A DNA stretch of 64,000 nucleotides from Leptospira saintgironsiae (GCF_002811765.1 NZ_NPDR01000001.1:744001-808000), one strand, 5' to 3'. Shown: positions 35,465 through 46,051, counted from the stretch's first letter. Notes: generated by a model from the letters alone, not told the origin. Numbers and translations: made by a program.

Positions 35465-36445
35465 TTAAACCGAAACTTTTGAGATTCCGATTCCCAGCTT
35501 TCCTCTTACATTATCTAGGATCTGAGAAGAAGCCGCTCTCGCTTTGTCCGATCCTTTTTTCATTACGGATCTTACATAAGCAGGGTCTGCTGCAATCTTC
35601 TCTCTTTCCTTTCGATAAGGACCGAAATAATCTAATACAGTTTCTAATAATGCTTTTTTGAGATCTCCATAACCAGTTCCTGGGTTTGTGAATCTGGATT
35701 GAAGATCTCTTTTCCCGGATTCATCTAAGAAGAGAGAATGGATAGAGTATATTATACTTTTCTCATAATCTTTCGCTTCGTCTACTCCTGCAGAATCAGT
35801 TAGGATCCCCATTACGGATTTTTTTAACTTCTTCTCATCATCAAAAAAGTTAATCGTATTTCCATAAGACTTGGACATTTTCGCGCCGTCCACTCCTGGC
35901 ACGATCGCAGTCTCTTCGTCTATTTCAGGTTCAGGAAGTTTGAAAGTTTCTCCATATTGAGAGTTAAACTTCTCTGCTATATCTCTTGCGTATTCTAAAT
36001 GTTGTTTTTGGTCTTTTCCTACTGGAACCTTATCGCTATTAAATGCGAGAATGTCGGCTGCCATTAAAACTGGATAAAAGAAAAGTCCCCCGCTTGGAAC
36101 GATTCCTTTCGCGACTTTATCTTTATAAGAGTGTGCCAATTCCAATTTAGGAACTGTTATGGACATGCTAAGATACCAGGTGAGTTCAGTAACTTCTGGA
36201 ACTTCTGATTGGATCCAGAATGCACATTTGTCTGGATCGATCCCGAGTGCTAAAAAATCACAAACGGCATCATAAGTATTTTCTGTTTGGTTTTTTGCAG
36301 AACTAAAAGTGGTTAATGCGTGTAGGTCAGCTACAAAACAAAATAGATCAGACTTGTTTTGATAATCGACTAACTTGCGTATAACAGAGAAGTAATTTCC
36401 TAAATGTAATTTACCAGAAGGTTGTACCCCGGTCAATATCCTCAT
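35465..36445 (-). CDS. trpS: Tryptophan-tRNA ligase
   Basis: This 326-residue class I aminoacyl-tRNA synthetase charges tRNA-Trp. The signature sequences are HLGN (residues 14-17, within [15 protein letters not shown]) and KMSKS (189-193). Length is normal for the bacterial enzyme. The ATG start overlaps the stop of the upstream 609-residue gene by four bases (ATGA), so translation is probably coupled. Confidence 0.97.
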   Translation of the reverse strand: MRILTGVQPSGKLHLGNYFSVIRKLVDYQNKSDLFCFVADLHALTTFSSAKNQTENTYDAVCDFLALGIDPDKCAFWIQSEVPEVTELTWYLSMSITVPKLELAHSYKDKVAKGIVPSGGLFFYPVLMAADILAFNSDKVPVGKDQKQHLEYARDIAEKFNSQYGETFKLPEPEIDEETAIVPGVDGAKMSKSYGNTINFFDDEKKLKKSVMGILTDSAGVDEAKDYEKSIIYSIHSLFLDESGKRDLQSRFTNPGTGYGDLKKALLETVLDYFGPYRKEREKIAADPAYVRSVMKKGSDKARAASSQILDNVRGKLGIGISKVSV

Positions 36446-38271
36446 TGTTCCTCCGAGGGAGCGAATCGGTTTTGTGGATCGTCGAAAGTTTTTCCGGACA
36501 GACGTTCATACTCTGCTTTTAATGCGTTGAGTTCTGCATCCAATTTTCTATGAGCTGTCAGTTTGTTTACAGTAAACTTGTCTTTATAGATGACTGCGTA
36601 GTTAAATAATAACTGAGCCATATCCACAAAAACGTATTCCAAAGTTTTACTGTTTAAACGATTTCCGGATACCATCGTGGAATCATAAAATGGAAGAAAT
36701 CTATGAAGGACTTTCACTTCTTCTAATACTTTTTCTTTAGAAGCTAAAACTCTTTCGTTCAACTGTCCTTTGGCTTCGTAATCTTTTGCCAATAAGTGGT
36801 TCTCAACCAATACGTTGATCCTCTCTGCGAATTTTCCCATAAAAGCAGAAGCTTCCGCAAGTAATCTTAATAAGTTTACTGTGATCTGGTCTTCTACTGA
36901 GCCGCCGGAAGTGTTTTGGTTAAAATTGGAGAAGGTATACTGAAAGCTAGGATACTTTTTATTAAACGCATCCAATTGTCTGAGAAGATTATTAATCTCT
37001 TCTATCTCAGTTTTGAATAAGCCTGGTTGGGTTACTAACACATCTCTGTTATGATTTTTGGTCCCTATCTTAACTGTTCCCTCTAAGAGAGGAGTGTAAC
37101 AGGATTGAAAGTCACGGAGAAGTATATGGATCAGCTTATGAGGCATTCCCTTGTAAGAAGACTTGAACGCAGCTGAGTTCATATTCTCAGGCATATGATG
37201 AGCGAAATAATCATCCACGACACCGTTCAAAAAGTCGAAAGAAATTTTTCCGTTATCATCTATTTTGAAATAACGTTGTCTTAAACCGTGTAACTCTTCT
37301 TTTTTATTCATTCTTGTCAGAATATCGTCTGACAATTTGATCAATGTTGTTTCTACTTCCTTGGTTATGTCCGGAGATCCCTGGAATTTGGTTTCATTAA
37401 TCGGAGGAACATTCAAAGAATCTAATATTTCTTCCCAGCCAATTACCTTTTTGTTGGAAACAACATAGAATGCTCGGATTGCATCCGTAAGTTTAGGTCT
37501 TCCGTTTTCCAGATTTAATCCGTAATTCAATCCAGAGATGATAGAAGGAAGTTTTACAGATAATTTTTCGTCCTTCTTCACTAACTCAGGAACATGGCCT
37601 AGGATAATATCTCTGGCGTCATTTCTGGAAAGATGGCGTGCGTAATACATCTGCATCTTCAAAGATCTGTTCAAAAAGATCTCTGGAGAAATTTCATCGA
37701 TGAATAGTGAATCTAATGAGATGAAGTTATTAAAAAATTTATTAAAATTCAAGACTACATTATAAACCAAAGGTCTCCAATGTCTCCAGCCTTGGCTTTC
37801 TGCAAGTCTGAGAGCTTGTAATGTGGAGATGATCTGATCTTCTTTTAATGCTTTGAATAATCTTTCTACAGAAGGAGCGATCTTTGAATTTCTTCCTAAG
37901 AAACCGACTTCGACTGTTCCGGTGTCTTTCGCAAATTTTGTAATATTCGCATTTCCACCGAAAAGGTTGGCAAGAAATCCGAGGCCTGGTCCAGCATCCG
38001 GTTGTTTTTTTACAGGCTTAGGTGCTGTTTTGGAAGCAGAGGAAGATTGAGAAGATTTGGAAGACTTGTCCTCTCCTTCAGGTTTTTTATCTGATTCTTC
38101 TTTCTTCTTCTGTTCGAACTCTTCGTCGACTTTTTTCATCAAGTCGATACGTATAAATATATCGTTCGATTTTTGTATGACTTCGTCTATCTTCTGTTGA
38201 TGTTCCGGAGAACGTGTCTTTCGATAGAGGTCTGCGAAGACCTTATGGGCGTCTGTGCGAGAAGTAGACAA
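36442..38271 (-). CDS. Large conserved-looking protein of unknown function
   Basis: This 609-residue soluble protein starts at a TTG two bases after the LolA-like stop, with AGGG upstream. Residues 1-60 are helical and charged, 60-95 are a Ser/Lys/Pro-rich linker ([18 protein letters not shown]), and the rest is mainly helical. [19 protein letters not shown] and [20 protein letters not shown] stand out as conserved-looking blocks, but no known domain is recognised. No signal peptide or membrane helix is seen. It is tightly packed between a LolA-like gene and trpS, so it is expressed with them. It may be a spirochaete-specific family, which is inference. Confidence 0.82.
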   Translation of the reverse strand: MSTSRTDAHKVFADLYRKTRSPEHQQKIDEVIQKSNDIFIRIDLMKKVDEEFEQKKKEESDKKPEGEDKSSKSSQSSSASKTAPKPVKKQPDAGPGLGFLANLFGGNANITKFAKDTGTVEVGFLGRNSKIAPSVERLFKALKEDQIISTLQALRLAESQGWRHWRPLVYNVVLNFNKFFNNFISLDSLFIDEISPEIFLNRSLKMQMYYARHLSRNDARDIILGHVPELVKKDEKLSVKLPSIISGLNYGLNLENGRPKLTDAIRAFYVVSNKKVIGWEEILDSLNVPPINETKFQGSPDITKEVETTLIKLSDDILTRMNKKEELHGLRQRYFKIDDNGKISFDFLNGVVDDYFAHHMPENMNSAAFKSSYKGMPHKLIHILLRDFQSCYTPLLEGTVKIGTKNHNRDVLVTQPGLFKTEIEEINNLLRQLDAFNKKYPSFQYTFSNFNQNTSGGSVEDQITVNLLRLLAEASAFMGKFAERINVLVENHLLAKDYEAKGQLNERVLASKEKVLEEVKVLHRFLPFYDSTMVSGNRLNSKTLEYVFVDMAQLLFNYAVIYKDKFTVNKLTAHRKLDAELNALKAEYERLSGKTFDDPQNRFAPSEEQ

Positions 38272-38273
38272 AC

Positions 38274-38864
38274 TTATTCCCTCTCGTTAAGCGGGTTCTC
38301 CACAATTTGCGCGTTTGCAGGTGCTCCGAAATTGAAGAGAGACGCAGGTAAACCTATACCGGTTTGGACTCCGGAAAAACTTACTGAGGTATATTCTCCG
38401 GTGGATCTGCTCTTCATTCTGAGAGAACGAGGAGTGTTATCCGGGCCTAAAGTGACTACAATCTCTTCGTAAGTCCTTGTCGCGGATTTTAGTCGAAGTG
38501 AACCTCCCACTGGAGTTACTTCTTCGTATCCGGAGAGTAGGCCGGCCATTCCACCAGTCATACCTTTTACGTCTTGTTTTCCTACAATTCCTCTGGAAGG
38601 GGAATAAAACCAAAGATAACGTCCGTTGGAGGCAATAACCCTTCCATCCGAAAATTTTACATGTATATGATTTGGTCTTTGATAAGAAAGAGTTCCGGTG
38701 AGTTCGTTATTGATCGTAATACTCGCCCGAAAGCTGGAAATTTCGGCCATCTTTCCGATGACGCCGTTTAACCTTTCCTTGCCAGGATCGGATAAAATAG
38801 AAGTGCCGCAGACCAGTAGAGCTGCGGCACCCAAAAAGGATAATATACCCTTGGATGAAGCCAT
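38274..38864 (-). CDS. LolA-like outer-membrane lipoprotein carrier protein
   Basis: This 196-residue exported protein has a hydrophobic N-terminus (residues 6-24). The body shows the LolA pattern of alternating strands: [23 protein letters not shown], then [21 protein letters not shown] and later [19 protein letters not shown]. LolA-type proteins ferry lipoproteins or lipids across the periplasm. Whether this one carries lipoproteins is unproven, as several LolA-fold families exist. It lies 32 bp after etfA and two bases before the 609-residue gene. Confidence 0.75.
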   Translation of the reverse strand: MASSKGILSFLGAAALLVCGTSILSDPGKERLNGVIGKMAEISSFRASITINNELTGTLSYQRPNHIHVKFSDGRVIASNGRYLWFYSPSRGIVGKQDVKGMTGGMAGLLSGYEEVTPVGGSLRLKSATRTYEEIVVTLGPDNTPRSLRMKSRSTGEYTSVSFSGVQTGIGLPASLFNFGAPANAQIVENPLNERE

Positions 38865-38896
38865 AATCGTTCCTACTATGGCTTCATTAGACGAAA

Positions 38897-39856
38897 TTAT
38901 CCAAGTACTTTTTTAAACTCGTCGGTTAGTGCCGGTACGACTTCAAAAAGGTCTCCTACGACTCCGTAGGTAGCTACTTTGAAGATTGGAGCGTCTCCAT
39001 CCTTGTTAATAGCCACGATATACTTAGAAGAGCCCATTCCGGCCAAGTGCTGGATCGCTCCGGAAATTCCGCATGCGATATAGCAGTTCGGGGAAACGGT
39101 TTTACCAGTTTGACCCACTTGATGGCTATGAGAAATCCAGCCAGCATCGACCGCAGCACGGGAAGCTCCTAAAGCTGCGCCTAAAATGTCCGCCAAACCT
39201 TGGAGAACAGGCCAGTTTTCAGGTCCTTTAATTCCGCGTCCACCAGATACGATGATAGAAGCTTCTGCCAATTGAACTTTGTTCCCGCCGCTTAGGTCGG
39301 AAGAAACGATTTTAACTTTCGCATCTCCTGCGGATGGACTTGCAGCTTCAGCAGCGCCTGCTCCAGCTTTTTGTACTACTTCTTGAGAGTTTGGACGAAC
39401 AGTGAAAATAGCGATTGGGCTGGTAACTTTGAAATTACCGTATGCTTTTCCAGAGTAGATTGGCTTTTTAGCCACTACTTTTCCGCCGTCTACAGAAAGA
39501 CCAACTGCGTCAGCAATGATCCCTGCTCCTACTTTTACAGCTACTCTTGGAGAATAATCTTTTCCTTGAGAAGTGTGAGGAACTAAAACTACAGAAGGAT
39601 TTTTTTCCTTAATAACTCCGGCTACTAAATTCGCCCAAGTTTCTGCGTTGAAGTCTCCTGCATTTACAGTAACTACGCTGTCTGCTCCGACTGCTCCCAG
39701 GTCTCCTGCGAATTTTTCAACTCCGGATCCGATGAGAAGAGCGGTAACTTTTCCTCCGAGTGCGTCCGCAATTTTGCGGCCAGCGGAAGTGATTTCTTTG
39801 GAGATCTTTTTGAGTTCTCCGTTTTTGAGTTCGCCTACGATTAAAACGTTGCTCAC
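38897..39856 (-). CDS. etfA: Electron transfer flavoprotein alpha subunit
   Basis: This 319-residue subunit binds FAD and passes electrons from acyl-CoA dehydrogenases toward the quinone pool. The C-terminal FAD domain is typical: [50 protein letters not shown] and AIQHLAGM. The start is GTG 39856 with AAGGAG eight bases upstream. It is co-transcribed with etfB (11-bp gap). The acyl-CoA dehydrogenase at 43.6 kb is a plausible electron donor. Confidence 0.97.
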   Translation of the reverse strand: MSNVLIVGELKNGELKKISKEITSAGRKIADALGGKVTALLIGSGVEKFAGDLGAVGADSVVTVNAGDFNAETWANLVAGVIKEKNPSVVLVPHTSQGKDYSPRVAVKVGAGIIADAVGLSVDGGKVVAKKPIYSGKAYGNFKVTSPIAIFTVRPNSQEVVQKAGAGAAEAASPSAGDAKVKIVSSDLSGGNKVQLAEASIIVSGGRGIKGPENWPVLQGLADILGAALGASRAAVDAGWISHSHQVGQTGKTVSPNCYIACGISGAIQHLAGMGSSKYIVAINKDGDAPIFKVATYGVVGDLFEVVPALTDEFKKVLG

Positions 39857-39867
39857 GGGTGTTCTCC

Positions 39868-40629
39868 TTAGATAACCTTAGCTTCTTCGCGAAGAGCTTT
39901 TACTAATTGTTCAGCGTAACCTTTCGCATCAGCCGCTTCTAACTTGCGACCAGGAATACGAGGTGGAGGTGGCTCCAATGCTACTACTTCAATTTTACTT
40001 GCAGGGTTTCCTAAATCAGCTGGTGTTTTGGTTTCGATAGGCTTTTTCTTAGCTGCCATCAAACCTTTCAAGTTAGGATAACGAGGTTCGTTTAATCCTT
40101 TTTGAGCAGTGATTGCTACTGGTAGGCTGGTTTCCACAACTTGGGTTCCACCTTCTACCTCTTTAGTAGCTTTTACGGAAGTTCCGCTAATCTCTAAACT
40201 AACTGCGAAAGAAATATGAGCGATTCCAAGTCCTTCTGCAACTTGGATCACTACTTGGGAACTATCGCTATCGATAGATTGGCGTCCGCCGATGATGATG
40301 TCTGCATTTTCAGCTTTCGCGAAATTTGCGATCAGTTCTGCGGTTAAAACGGTGTCGAAAGGAACGTAATTGTCCACTTTGATTTGAACGGCACGGTCCG
40401 CTCCCATTGCGTATGCTTGGCGTAAAGACTCTTGAACGCGATCTGGTCCTAGAGAGACTGCAATAACCTCTCCACCATTTTTTTCACGTAATCTAAGTCC
40501 CTCTTCAATTGCGAATTCGTCGTACGGAGAGATAATCCATTTAATTCCGGCTTCATTGATGGACTTGTCCCCGACTTTGATATTCGTTTCGGTGTCAGGC
40601 ACCTGTTTCACTAAAACGATGATCTTCAT
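39868..40629 (-). CDS. etfB: Electron transfer flavoprotein beta subunit
   Basis: This 253-residue subunit forms the ETF heterodimer with EtfA and binds AMP. The sequence begins MKIIVLVKQVPDTET, and contains SPYDEFAIEEGLRL, GADRAVQI and IIGGRQSIDSDSSQV, all family landmarks. The start is ATG with a GGAG sequence about ten bases upstream. It is the first gene of the etfB-etfA pair; the LolA-like gene follows and may share the transcript. Confidence 0.97.
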   Translation of the reverse strand: MKIIVLVKQVPDTETNIKVGDKSINEAGIKWIISPYDEFAIEEGLRLREKNGGEVIAVSLGPDRVQESLRQAYAMGADRAVQIKVDNYVPFDTVLTAELIANFAKAENADIIIGGRQSIDSDSSQVVIQVAEGLGIAHISFAVSLEISGTSVKATKEVEGGTQVVETSLPVAITAQKGLNEPRYPNLKGLMAAKKKPIETKTPADLGNPASKIEVVALEPPPPRIPGRKLEAADAKGYAEQLVKALREEAKVI

Positions 40630-40729
40630 GAACTTTCGTTCTCCAAATTAATTAATAGGGCTATAAACACGAAATTTCTGAAAAGCTTGAATGCAAACTA
40701 CTTTTTTGCACGTATTCCGGAAATCTCGC

Positions 40730-41026
40730 CTATCGAAACAGAATGAGTGTTCTGCTCCAAAAATAGATCCAAAATAATCCTAAAATGATAACCAACACAT
40801 TGGCATCTGATTGCAGGAAGAAGGTTAGCCCCCAAAAAAACGGCAAAAGGAAAAAGCTGATCAGGAATAAGAACCAGATCCAGGACTTTCCGCTAAAAGG
40901 GGTAGCGAATGATGCCTCGATCTCTGAGCGGATCTCTTCTAAACTTTTGGGAAATTTTCCTAGATTGCGGATCGCAAGAACCAAAGCGAGAAGGCAAATC
41001 AAAGTTAATACGACAGAATACAGCAT
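40730..41026 (-). CDS. Small membrane protein, unknown function
   Basis: This is a 98-residue protein with an N-terminal hydrophobic helix (residues 2-20), a short cytoplasm-like polar segment (GKFPKSLEEIRSEIEASF) and two further helices (residues 49-67 and 73-95). It starts 12 bp after the stop of the large GT-C gene on the same strand, so it is probably co-expressed with it. No family is recognised. It could be an accessory subunit, which is inference. Confidence 0.7.
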   Translation of the reverse strand: MLYSVVLTLICLLALVLAIRNLGKFPKSLEEIRSEIEASFATPFSGKSWIWFLFLISFFLLPFFWGLTFFLQSDANVLVIILGLFWIYFWSRTLILFR

Positions 41027-41038
41027 GTTTATCCTCGT

Positions 41039-43480
41039 TCAGGGAATTCTAGATAATTGCAGGGACTTAAGAACCGCTTGCCTGTCCTTTTTGGTATGGA
41101 ATCTGATCTGCACATCATCTGTTTCTGGATTTTCTACAGAAAATTCGATCTTCATCTTCTTATCATCCCCGATACCTAAGGACTCAGGAAAGATTACGGA
41201 AGAAGATTGGTTAGCAGTTACGCTGAAAGTTGCCTGGTCTAAGGCTTCTCCTTCGAATTCTACCCTGAATTTTCCTTTAGGATCATTCGGAATATAATGA
41301 TCGTAGGCTTTTACTTCTTCGTAAACATTTGGTTGGATCTTACGTTCAGATCTTATCGTTTTCAGCTTATAAGTGTATTCAGAAGGATCTAGAGAGACTG
41401 ATTTTTTTGCCTGAATAGAAGTTTTAGGATCTAATCCTAATTTATAAACCTGTAAGAAAGTTCCTCTGTATAGTAGCGTATCCGGGTAACGATTCACAGT
41501 ATCCACAGGATAATTTCCTTCTAAATGGATCTTATCAACTTTTTCTAAAGTAACCGACCCATCTTCTAGGTTAAAGTCTTCGTCGATCAGATAGACATTC
41601 CAACCGGATGCGATTAGTTTATTTGCCTTTTCTAAAAACGGGCGGGTCTTACGGATAAGATAAGTGTCTTTCCCACTTAAATAACGAAGAGGACTAGCGA
41701 GGTCTTCTTTTTTAGTAAAATAAATTGCCTTTTCGCTTGGAAGGGATATTGATAATCTTTCGAATTCTTCAGAATAACCGGATAACATTCTCTCGAAAAA
41801 TATCAATCTATCTCTATTATAAAGATGATAGAGATAACCTGCAAAAACTAAAACGATCAGAGCGAGCTTAATTACCTGCTGTTTGATAGGTAAAGAATAA
41901 AGCCCCATGACTCCCATAATGCATAAAAAGGGAACAGGAAATAAAACCCAACGTCTAGATGCCCAGAAATGATCCGGATAAATACTTGGTTCGTAAAAAT
42001 AAATAAAAGAAAGAAGAGAACCTAATAAAAGGAATACCAAAGATCCAGAAGATTGTTTTCGGAAGACTAATAGATCGTAACCCCCGATACCAAGCAACAC
42101 TAGAAGCAAAGGAACATAAAGTAAGAAGAATAAGAATCCATTCTTTTTAAAATATGCAAAGTCATTAATTGTATCAGAATTGCTGATCACTGGTTGGATA
42201 GAATATCCGAATACGATCAAAATAAGAAAGAAACAGAATGAAAGAACTCGTAGAGTATTCCTGTTTTTGAGGACAGTATTTCTGATGAACTCAATGAAAA
42301 TGCTTCCTCTTTTTAGATGAGGCAAAATAAATAAGCCTAATAAAAATAAAGAGAAGAAGGCGCAAAGTATAGTCAGTTTAAGTAATTGTTTCGTTCTCCA
42401 TAGATCTACCATGTACGGTTTGGAATTAATATAACCGTGTAAGATGCTTAAGATTGAAATTACCGAGTACCCAAAAAGAAAGTTAAGTCCTTTCTCTAGA
42501 GATTTTTTTCTTAAGAATAATAGATAGCCTACAAAGATCACAATTGCAGGGAAATATATTAAGCTATCGATCCGATTAAAGCTGCTTAATCCTAAAATTC
42601 CGCCTGCAAAGAACATCCATCCTTTGTTCTTCCGAAAAAAATAAAGAGCTAAATACGAAGAGAATAAGATCAGCAATTGCCCTAACGGTTCGGACAGAGT
42701 TGTCCTAACATTCCAAAGTTGGGCCGGATTGAATGCACAGAAAAAAACTGCGACCAATGCTCCCCAGGGCCCTATCCATTTTTTTACGATCAGAAATATA
42801 AATACTAAGGATAATACTGCGAATATTGAATTCACTCGGAACATCGCATCTAATCCGAATAGATCAGCAGACAGCGCTAAATAAGTGGGGAAGAGGGGAT
42901 AGAAGCGGGGAGACAGAGAACCAATTGGAATAGTTGGGTCTTGAGGAGAATGGTCGGAATGGATCGCAGGATAACCGTAAATGATATTATTCCCTAAAAC
43001 CTGAGTTAGGTCTTGGTAACGGAAATCATCGAAATTCAGACCGCCTGTTTTCTGGATCTTACTTCCAAAAACTACATATACTCCGTGGTCTCTATCTCCT
43101 TTGATATATTCAATTGGAAAAAGAGAATACATTGCTCCCGCACTTAAGAGTAATAAAGCGAGAATAATGTTAGTAAATAAATTTCTGGAGTTATTCCAGC
43201 CTAAAACTGGATTCAATCTCAGATCAATCTTACGAAAGAATATGTATCCGATGAATGATCCGGAAACTAAAAGTTGGATCAATGCGACAGATAGAATTTT
43301 GTAAGACTCAAAAGAAACTAAAAGAAGTGCAATGGACCCTGCGGTTAAAATGGAAAGGGTAATGGAGACTAAGTTTCTGGATAGGGGTTGTGGAAGTCCT
43401 TTTTTATGAAGAATGACCGATATAAAATAAGCATTTAGAATGATGCCTAAAAAAAATAAGAAATTTACCAAGGAAACCAC
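41039..43480 (-). CDS. Large GT-C-like membrane protein, putative glycosyltransferase
   Basis: This is an 813-residue inner-membrane protein with about 15 hydrophobic helices over residues 1-530 and a soluble C-terminal region of about 280 residues. A long periplasmic loop after helix 4 contains KGDRDHGVYVVFGSKIQKTG and PRFYPLFPTYLALSADLFG, resembling GT39/GT83-like enzymes where acidic loop residues bind metal or activate the acceptor. The C-terminal region is beta-rich (SFSVTANQSSSVIFPESLG-like strands). It is probably a polyprenyl-sugar-dependent transferase for surface glycan; the substrate is unknown. The start is a GTG. Confidence 0.75.
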   Translation of the reverse strand: MVSLVNFLFFLGIILNAYFISVILHKKGLPQPLSRNLVSITLSILTAGSIALLLVSFESYKILSVALIQLLVSGSFIGYIFFRKIDLRLNPVLGWNNSRNLFTNIILALLLLSAGAMYSLFPIEYIKGDRDHGVYVVFGSKIQKTGGLNFDDFRYQDLTQVLGNNIIYGYPAIHSDHSPQDPTIPIGSLSPRFYPLFPTYLALSADLFGLDAMFRVNSIFAVLSLVFIFLIVKKWIGPWGALVAVFFCAFNPAQLWNVRTTLSEPLGQLLILFSSYLALYFFRKNKGWMFFAGGILGLSSFNRIDSLIYFPAIVIFVGYLLFLRKKSLEKGLNFLFGYSVISILSILHGYINSKPYMVDLWRTKQLLKLTILCAFFSLFLLGLFILPHLKRGSIFIEFIRNTVLKNRNTLRVLSFCFFLILIVFGYSIQPVISNSDTINDFAYFKKNGFLFFLLYVPLLLVLLGIGGYDLLVFRKQSSGSLVFLLLGSLLSFIYFYEPSIYPDHFWASRRWVLFPVPFLCIMGVMGLYSLPIKQQVIKLALIVLVFAGYLYHLYNRDRLIFFERMLSGYSEEFERLSISLPSEKAIYFTKKEDLASPLRYLSGKDTYLIRKTRPFLEKANKLIASGWNVYLIDEDFNLEDGSVTLEKVDKIHLEGNYPVDTVNRYPDTLLYRGTFLQVYKLGLDPKTSIQAKKSVSLDPSEYTYKLKTIRSERKIQPNVYEEVKAYDHYIPNDPKGKFRVEFEGEALDQATFSVTANQSSSVIFPESLGIGDDKKMKIEFSVENPETDDVQIRFHTKKDRQAVLKSLQLSRIP

Positions 43481-43559
43481 TGCCTAATACGAAATAATAT
43501 CTTATACTCGATTTGTAAAGCTTGTATTTGCAGATCGTGATTTAGGTCTTCTTAAATAC

Positions 43560-43612
43560 ACTTAAGTTCAGTAACTCGGTTGCAATTTACAGTGGGTCCC
43601 AAATACTTAAGT
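43560..43612. promoter_or_regulatory. Paired ACTTAAGT palindromes upstream of an acyl-CoA dehydrogenase gene
   Basis: The 8-bp palindrome ACTTAAGT occurs at 43560-43567 and 43605-43612, each preceded by AAATAC. Both lie in the 154-bp gap between divergent genes, 23-75 bases before the dehydrogenase start. Paired palindromes suggest operators. The same 8-mer lies inside the rsgA-leader palindrome. Confidence 0.4.
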
Positions 43613-43634
43613 TGAAACTGAATAGGGCATTAGA

Positions 43635-44822
43635 ATGAAGGGAACCCAAGAAAAAAAAATGGATCTATATAATCCAACTGATGATCACCTTTCCTTGAGA
43701 GAAAATGTAAGTGCTTTCGCGAAAGAAAATCTGGATCTGCAGGCAAAGGATCATGACGACGAAGAATCCTTTAATAAGGATCTATTTCGTAGATTAGGAG
43801 CTGAATTAGGAATTTTCGGAGTTACTGTTCCTCAGGAAGACGGAGGAATGGGATTAGACCCAGTCGCAAGTGTGATCATACATGAGGAATTCTCCGCTTA
43901 TGATCCTGGATTTACTCTATCATATTTAGCTCATGAAGTACTTTTCGTAAACAATTTCTATCATAGCGGCAATCCGTCCCAAAGAGCGAAATATATGCCT
44001 AAGGTTCTCTCGGGAGAATGGGTCGGCGGAATGGGAATGACCGAGCCTGGAGCGGGGACTGATGTTCTTGGAATGACAACCGTTGCCACTCGTAAGGGCG
44101 ACAAATTCGTGTTAAACGGCAGAAAGCAGTTTATCACAAATGGTATCGTGGGCCAGGTATTTTTAGTATATGCAAAAACTAGCAAAGACTCTCGCAGGAC
44201 CACTTCCTTCATTGTAGAAAGCTCATATCCTGGATTTAGTTTTGGCAAAAAAGAAGAGAAGATGGGAATGAGATCTTCTCCTACTACTCAATTGATTTTC
44301 GAGAACTTAGAAGTGCCTGCAGAAAATCTGATAGGTGCAGAAGACGGAGCCTTAACTCATATGATGAGAAACCTGGAGATTGAAAGAGTAACTCTCGCAG
44401 CCCAATCTTTAGGAATTGCTAAACGTTGTATTGATGTGATGTGCGAATATTCTATCCTTCATAGAGAAGCCTTTGATAAAAAACTGATAGAATTTGGGCA
44501 GATCCAAAGGTTGCTCGCAGAATCTTATGCAGATTACCTAGCCGCAAGAGCATTGGTATATGATGTTGCTTCTAAGATCCACCCTGAAAATCGTAACTCA
44601 TTAGGAGCTGCTTCTGCAAAACTTGTATCTACCCAAATGGCAGAAAGAGTTTCCAGAAACGCAATCCAGGTCTTAGGCGGTTATGGTTATTGTAGAGAAT
44701 ATCCTGTAGAAAGATTGCATAGAGATGCGATCTTACTTTCTATAGGTGGTGGAACGAACGAAGCAATGCAAAAGAATATAGCTGCTGACTTGAAGAAGTT
44801 ATACACAAGCTCCGGACTGTAA
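43635..44822 (+). CDS. Acyl-CoA dehydrogenase
   Basis: This 395-residue FAD enzyme oxidises acyl-CoA to enoyl-CoA. MTEPGAGTDVLGMTT and KQFITNGIVGQVFLV are the FAD-binding signatures, and GGYGYCREYPVERLHRDA is the C-terminal one. At the position of the usual YEGT catalytic Glu the sequence is GGGTNE. Instead Glu 250 in NLEIERVTLAA aligns with the catalytic Glu of isovaleryl-CoA and long-chain enzymes, suggesting a branched or long-chain substrate. Electrons should pass to EtfAB. The start is ATG with AGGG upstream; a second ATG lies at 43659. Confidence 0.93.
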   Translation: MKGTQEKKMDLYNPTDDHLSLRENVSAFAKENLDLQAKDHDDEESFNKDLFRRLGAELGIFGVTVPQEDGGMGLDPVASVIIHEEFSAYDPGFTLSYLAHEVLFVNNFYHSGNPSQRAKYMPKVLSGEWVGGMGMTEPGAGTDVLGMTTVATRKGDKFVLNGRKQFITNGIVGQVFLVYAKTSKDSRRTTSFIVESSYPGFSFGKKEEKMGMRSSPTTQLIFENLEVPAENLIGAEDGALTHMMRNLEIERVTLAAQSLGIAKRCIDVMCEYSILHREAFDKKLIEFGQIQRLLAESYADYLAARALVYDVASKIHPENRNSLGAASAKLVSTQMAERVSRNAIQVLGGYGYCREYPVERLHRDAILLSIGGGTNEAMQKNIAADLKKLYTSSGL

Positions 44823-44863
44823 TAGAATATCCGGGAGCAGTCAGGTCGTTCTTTTAGAAAGAT

Positions 44864-44884
44864 GGCGGGCTTTATAAGCTCGCC
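44864..44884 (+). terminator. Possible terminator hairpin
   Basis: GGCGGGCTT, loop TAT and AAGCTCGCC pair over nine positions with one G-U. It lies 42 bases after the dehydrogenase stop. The following sequence is TCGTAAAGTTC, not a U-run, so it may be only an RNA structure. Confidence 0.35.
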
Positions 44885-44965
44885 TCGTAAAGTTCTTCCC
44901 GTATAAGAGCCCTTTAATAAGTTCTGTCTGCAAGGGCATATAGTGTCCAGGGGATGCAGGATTTC

Positions 44966-46051
44966 ATGAGAAAAAAAGGGCCTAGTACGGTCGTTTTAAA
45001 CAAAAATAAAAAGAATCTATTCTTAACGGTTTTATTCATTTGTTCGGTTTTCTATCTTATAGATTGTTCTGCCGGCCAAGGCCAGGGAGATCATTCAGTA
45101 TTCGGAAGAAAGGCTTCTTTAACTAGAGAAGGCCTACAACTTGCGGCAATCGATACTCCTCCTGCAGATCGTCATCTTCATGCAGAACATTATCCTTCTT
45201 CCAATGAACGAAGATTGGACCTATTTAAATCCAGAGTAGTGGGTTTAGGTGGCGGGTATATGGGAGTCGGGACTGATCAGAACTTAACTTTGATCGCTTG
45301 GGCAAGAAGTGAATTCGCTTATCTTTTCGATTTTGATCCGGTAACAGTTTCTATTAATCGACTTCATCTTCACTTTTTAGAAATTTCTCCTACTTATCCT
45401 GAATTTGAAAAACTATGGGATCCTAAAAATAAGGATACTGTTCTTCCTATCATTGAAAAAAGATTTTCGAATGATCCAGAATATCAAGTAATTCTAAAGT
45501 CTTATCAAATCGCTCTTAGAAAGGGAGCGGTTCCTCAACGTTTAGGAGATTTACATAAGATCTCTAAAGTGTATCCTCAATTTACTTCTTTCCATAACGA
45601 TACAAAGGATTATGATCATTTAAGAAATCTGATATTAGATGGAAAAATAATCGCGATCGACGGGAATTTATTGGGAGACAAGACCATAAATTCAATTTCC
45701 GAAAAAGCAAAAGAACTAGAGATCCCAATCCGTATTTTATACACTTCTAATGCAGAAGAATATTTTAGATATCCGGAAGGGATGAGAAAGAACTTCCTAA
45801 ATTTGTACGGAGATTCTAAAACAATAGTGATCCGCACTGTTACAAAAGGTGCTAAGGTATACGGATTTCCAGACGGAGAGATGTTCCCAAGAGAATTTCC
45901 TTTCCATTATAATATCCAATCTTTGGATAACCTAAAAACTTGGCTGAACAAAGAAAATGTTCTATATACAACGATACTTCTTCGTAATCGTAAACCGATC
46001 GAAAAAGGATTCTCTTTGATCGAAGCCCTCCCTCCGGAACCTAAAAAATGA
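44966..46051 (+). CDS. Lipoprotein with a methyltransferase-like segment
   Basis: This is a 361-residue lipoprotein from ATG 44966; ATG 44954 is an alternative but sits directly against its GGGG. The hydrophobic segment ends FYLIDCSAG, a lipobox-like site with Cys as anchor. VVGLGGGYMGVGTDQNL followed by AYLFDFDPVTV resembles the nucleotide-binding Gly loop and acidic strand end of Rossmann-type SAM enzymes. A second region (IAIDGNLLGDKTINSISEKA) also looks like a Rossmann strand. A SAM enzyme outside the cytoplasm would be odd, so this may be structural resemblance only. Its stop overlaps the next start by four bases, pairing it with a CapA-family protein. Confidence 0.75.
   Translation: MRKKGPSTVVLNKNKKNLFLTVLFICSVFYLIDCSAGQGQGDHSVFGRKASLTREGLQLAAIDTPPADRHLHAEHYPSSNERRLDLFKSRVVGLGGGYMGVGTDQNLTLIAWARSEFAYLFDFDPVTVSINRLHLHFLEISPTYPEFEKLWDPKNKDTVLPIIEKRFSNDPEYQVILKSYQIALRKGAVPQRLGDLHKISKVYPQFTSFHNDTKDYDHLRNLILDGKIIAIDGNLLGDKTINSISEKAKELEIPIRILYTSNAEEYFRYPEGMRKNFLNLYGDSKTIVIRTVTKGAKVYGFPDGEMFPREFPFHYNIQSLDNLKTWLNKENVLYTTILLRNRKPIEKGFSLIEALPPEPKK

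Noticed and set aside
40785..41297. 170-residue plus-strand frame
   Set aside because: It is antisense to the small membrane protein and the GT-C gene and has low-complexity composition.
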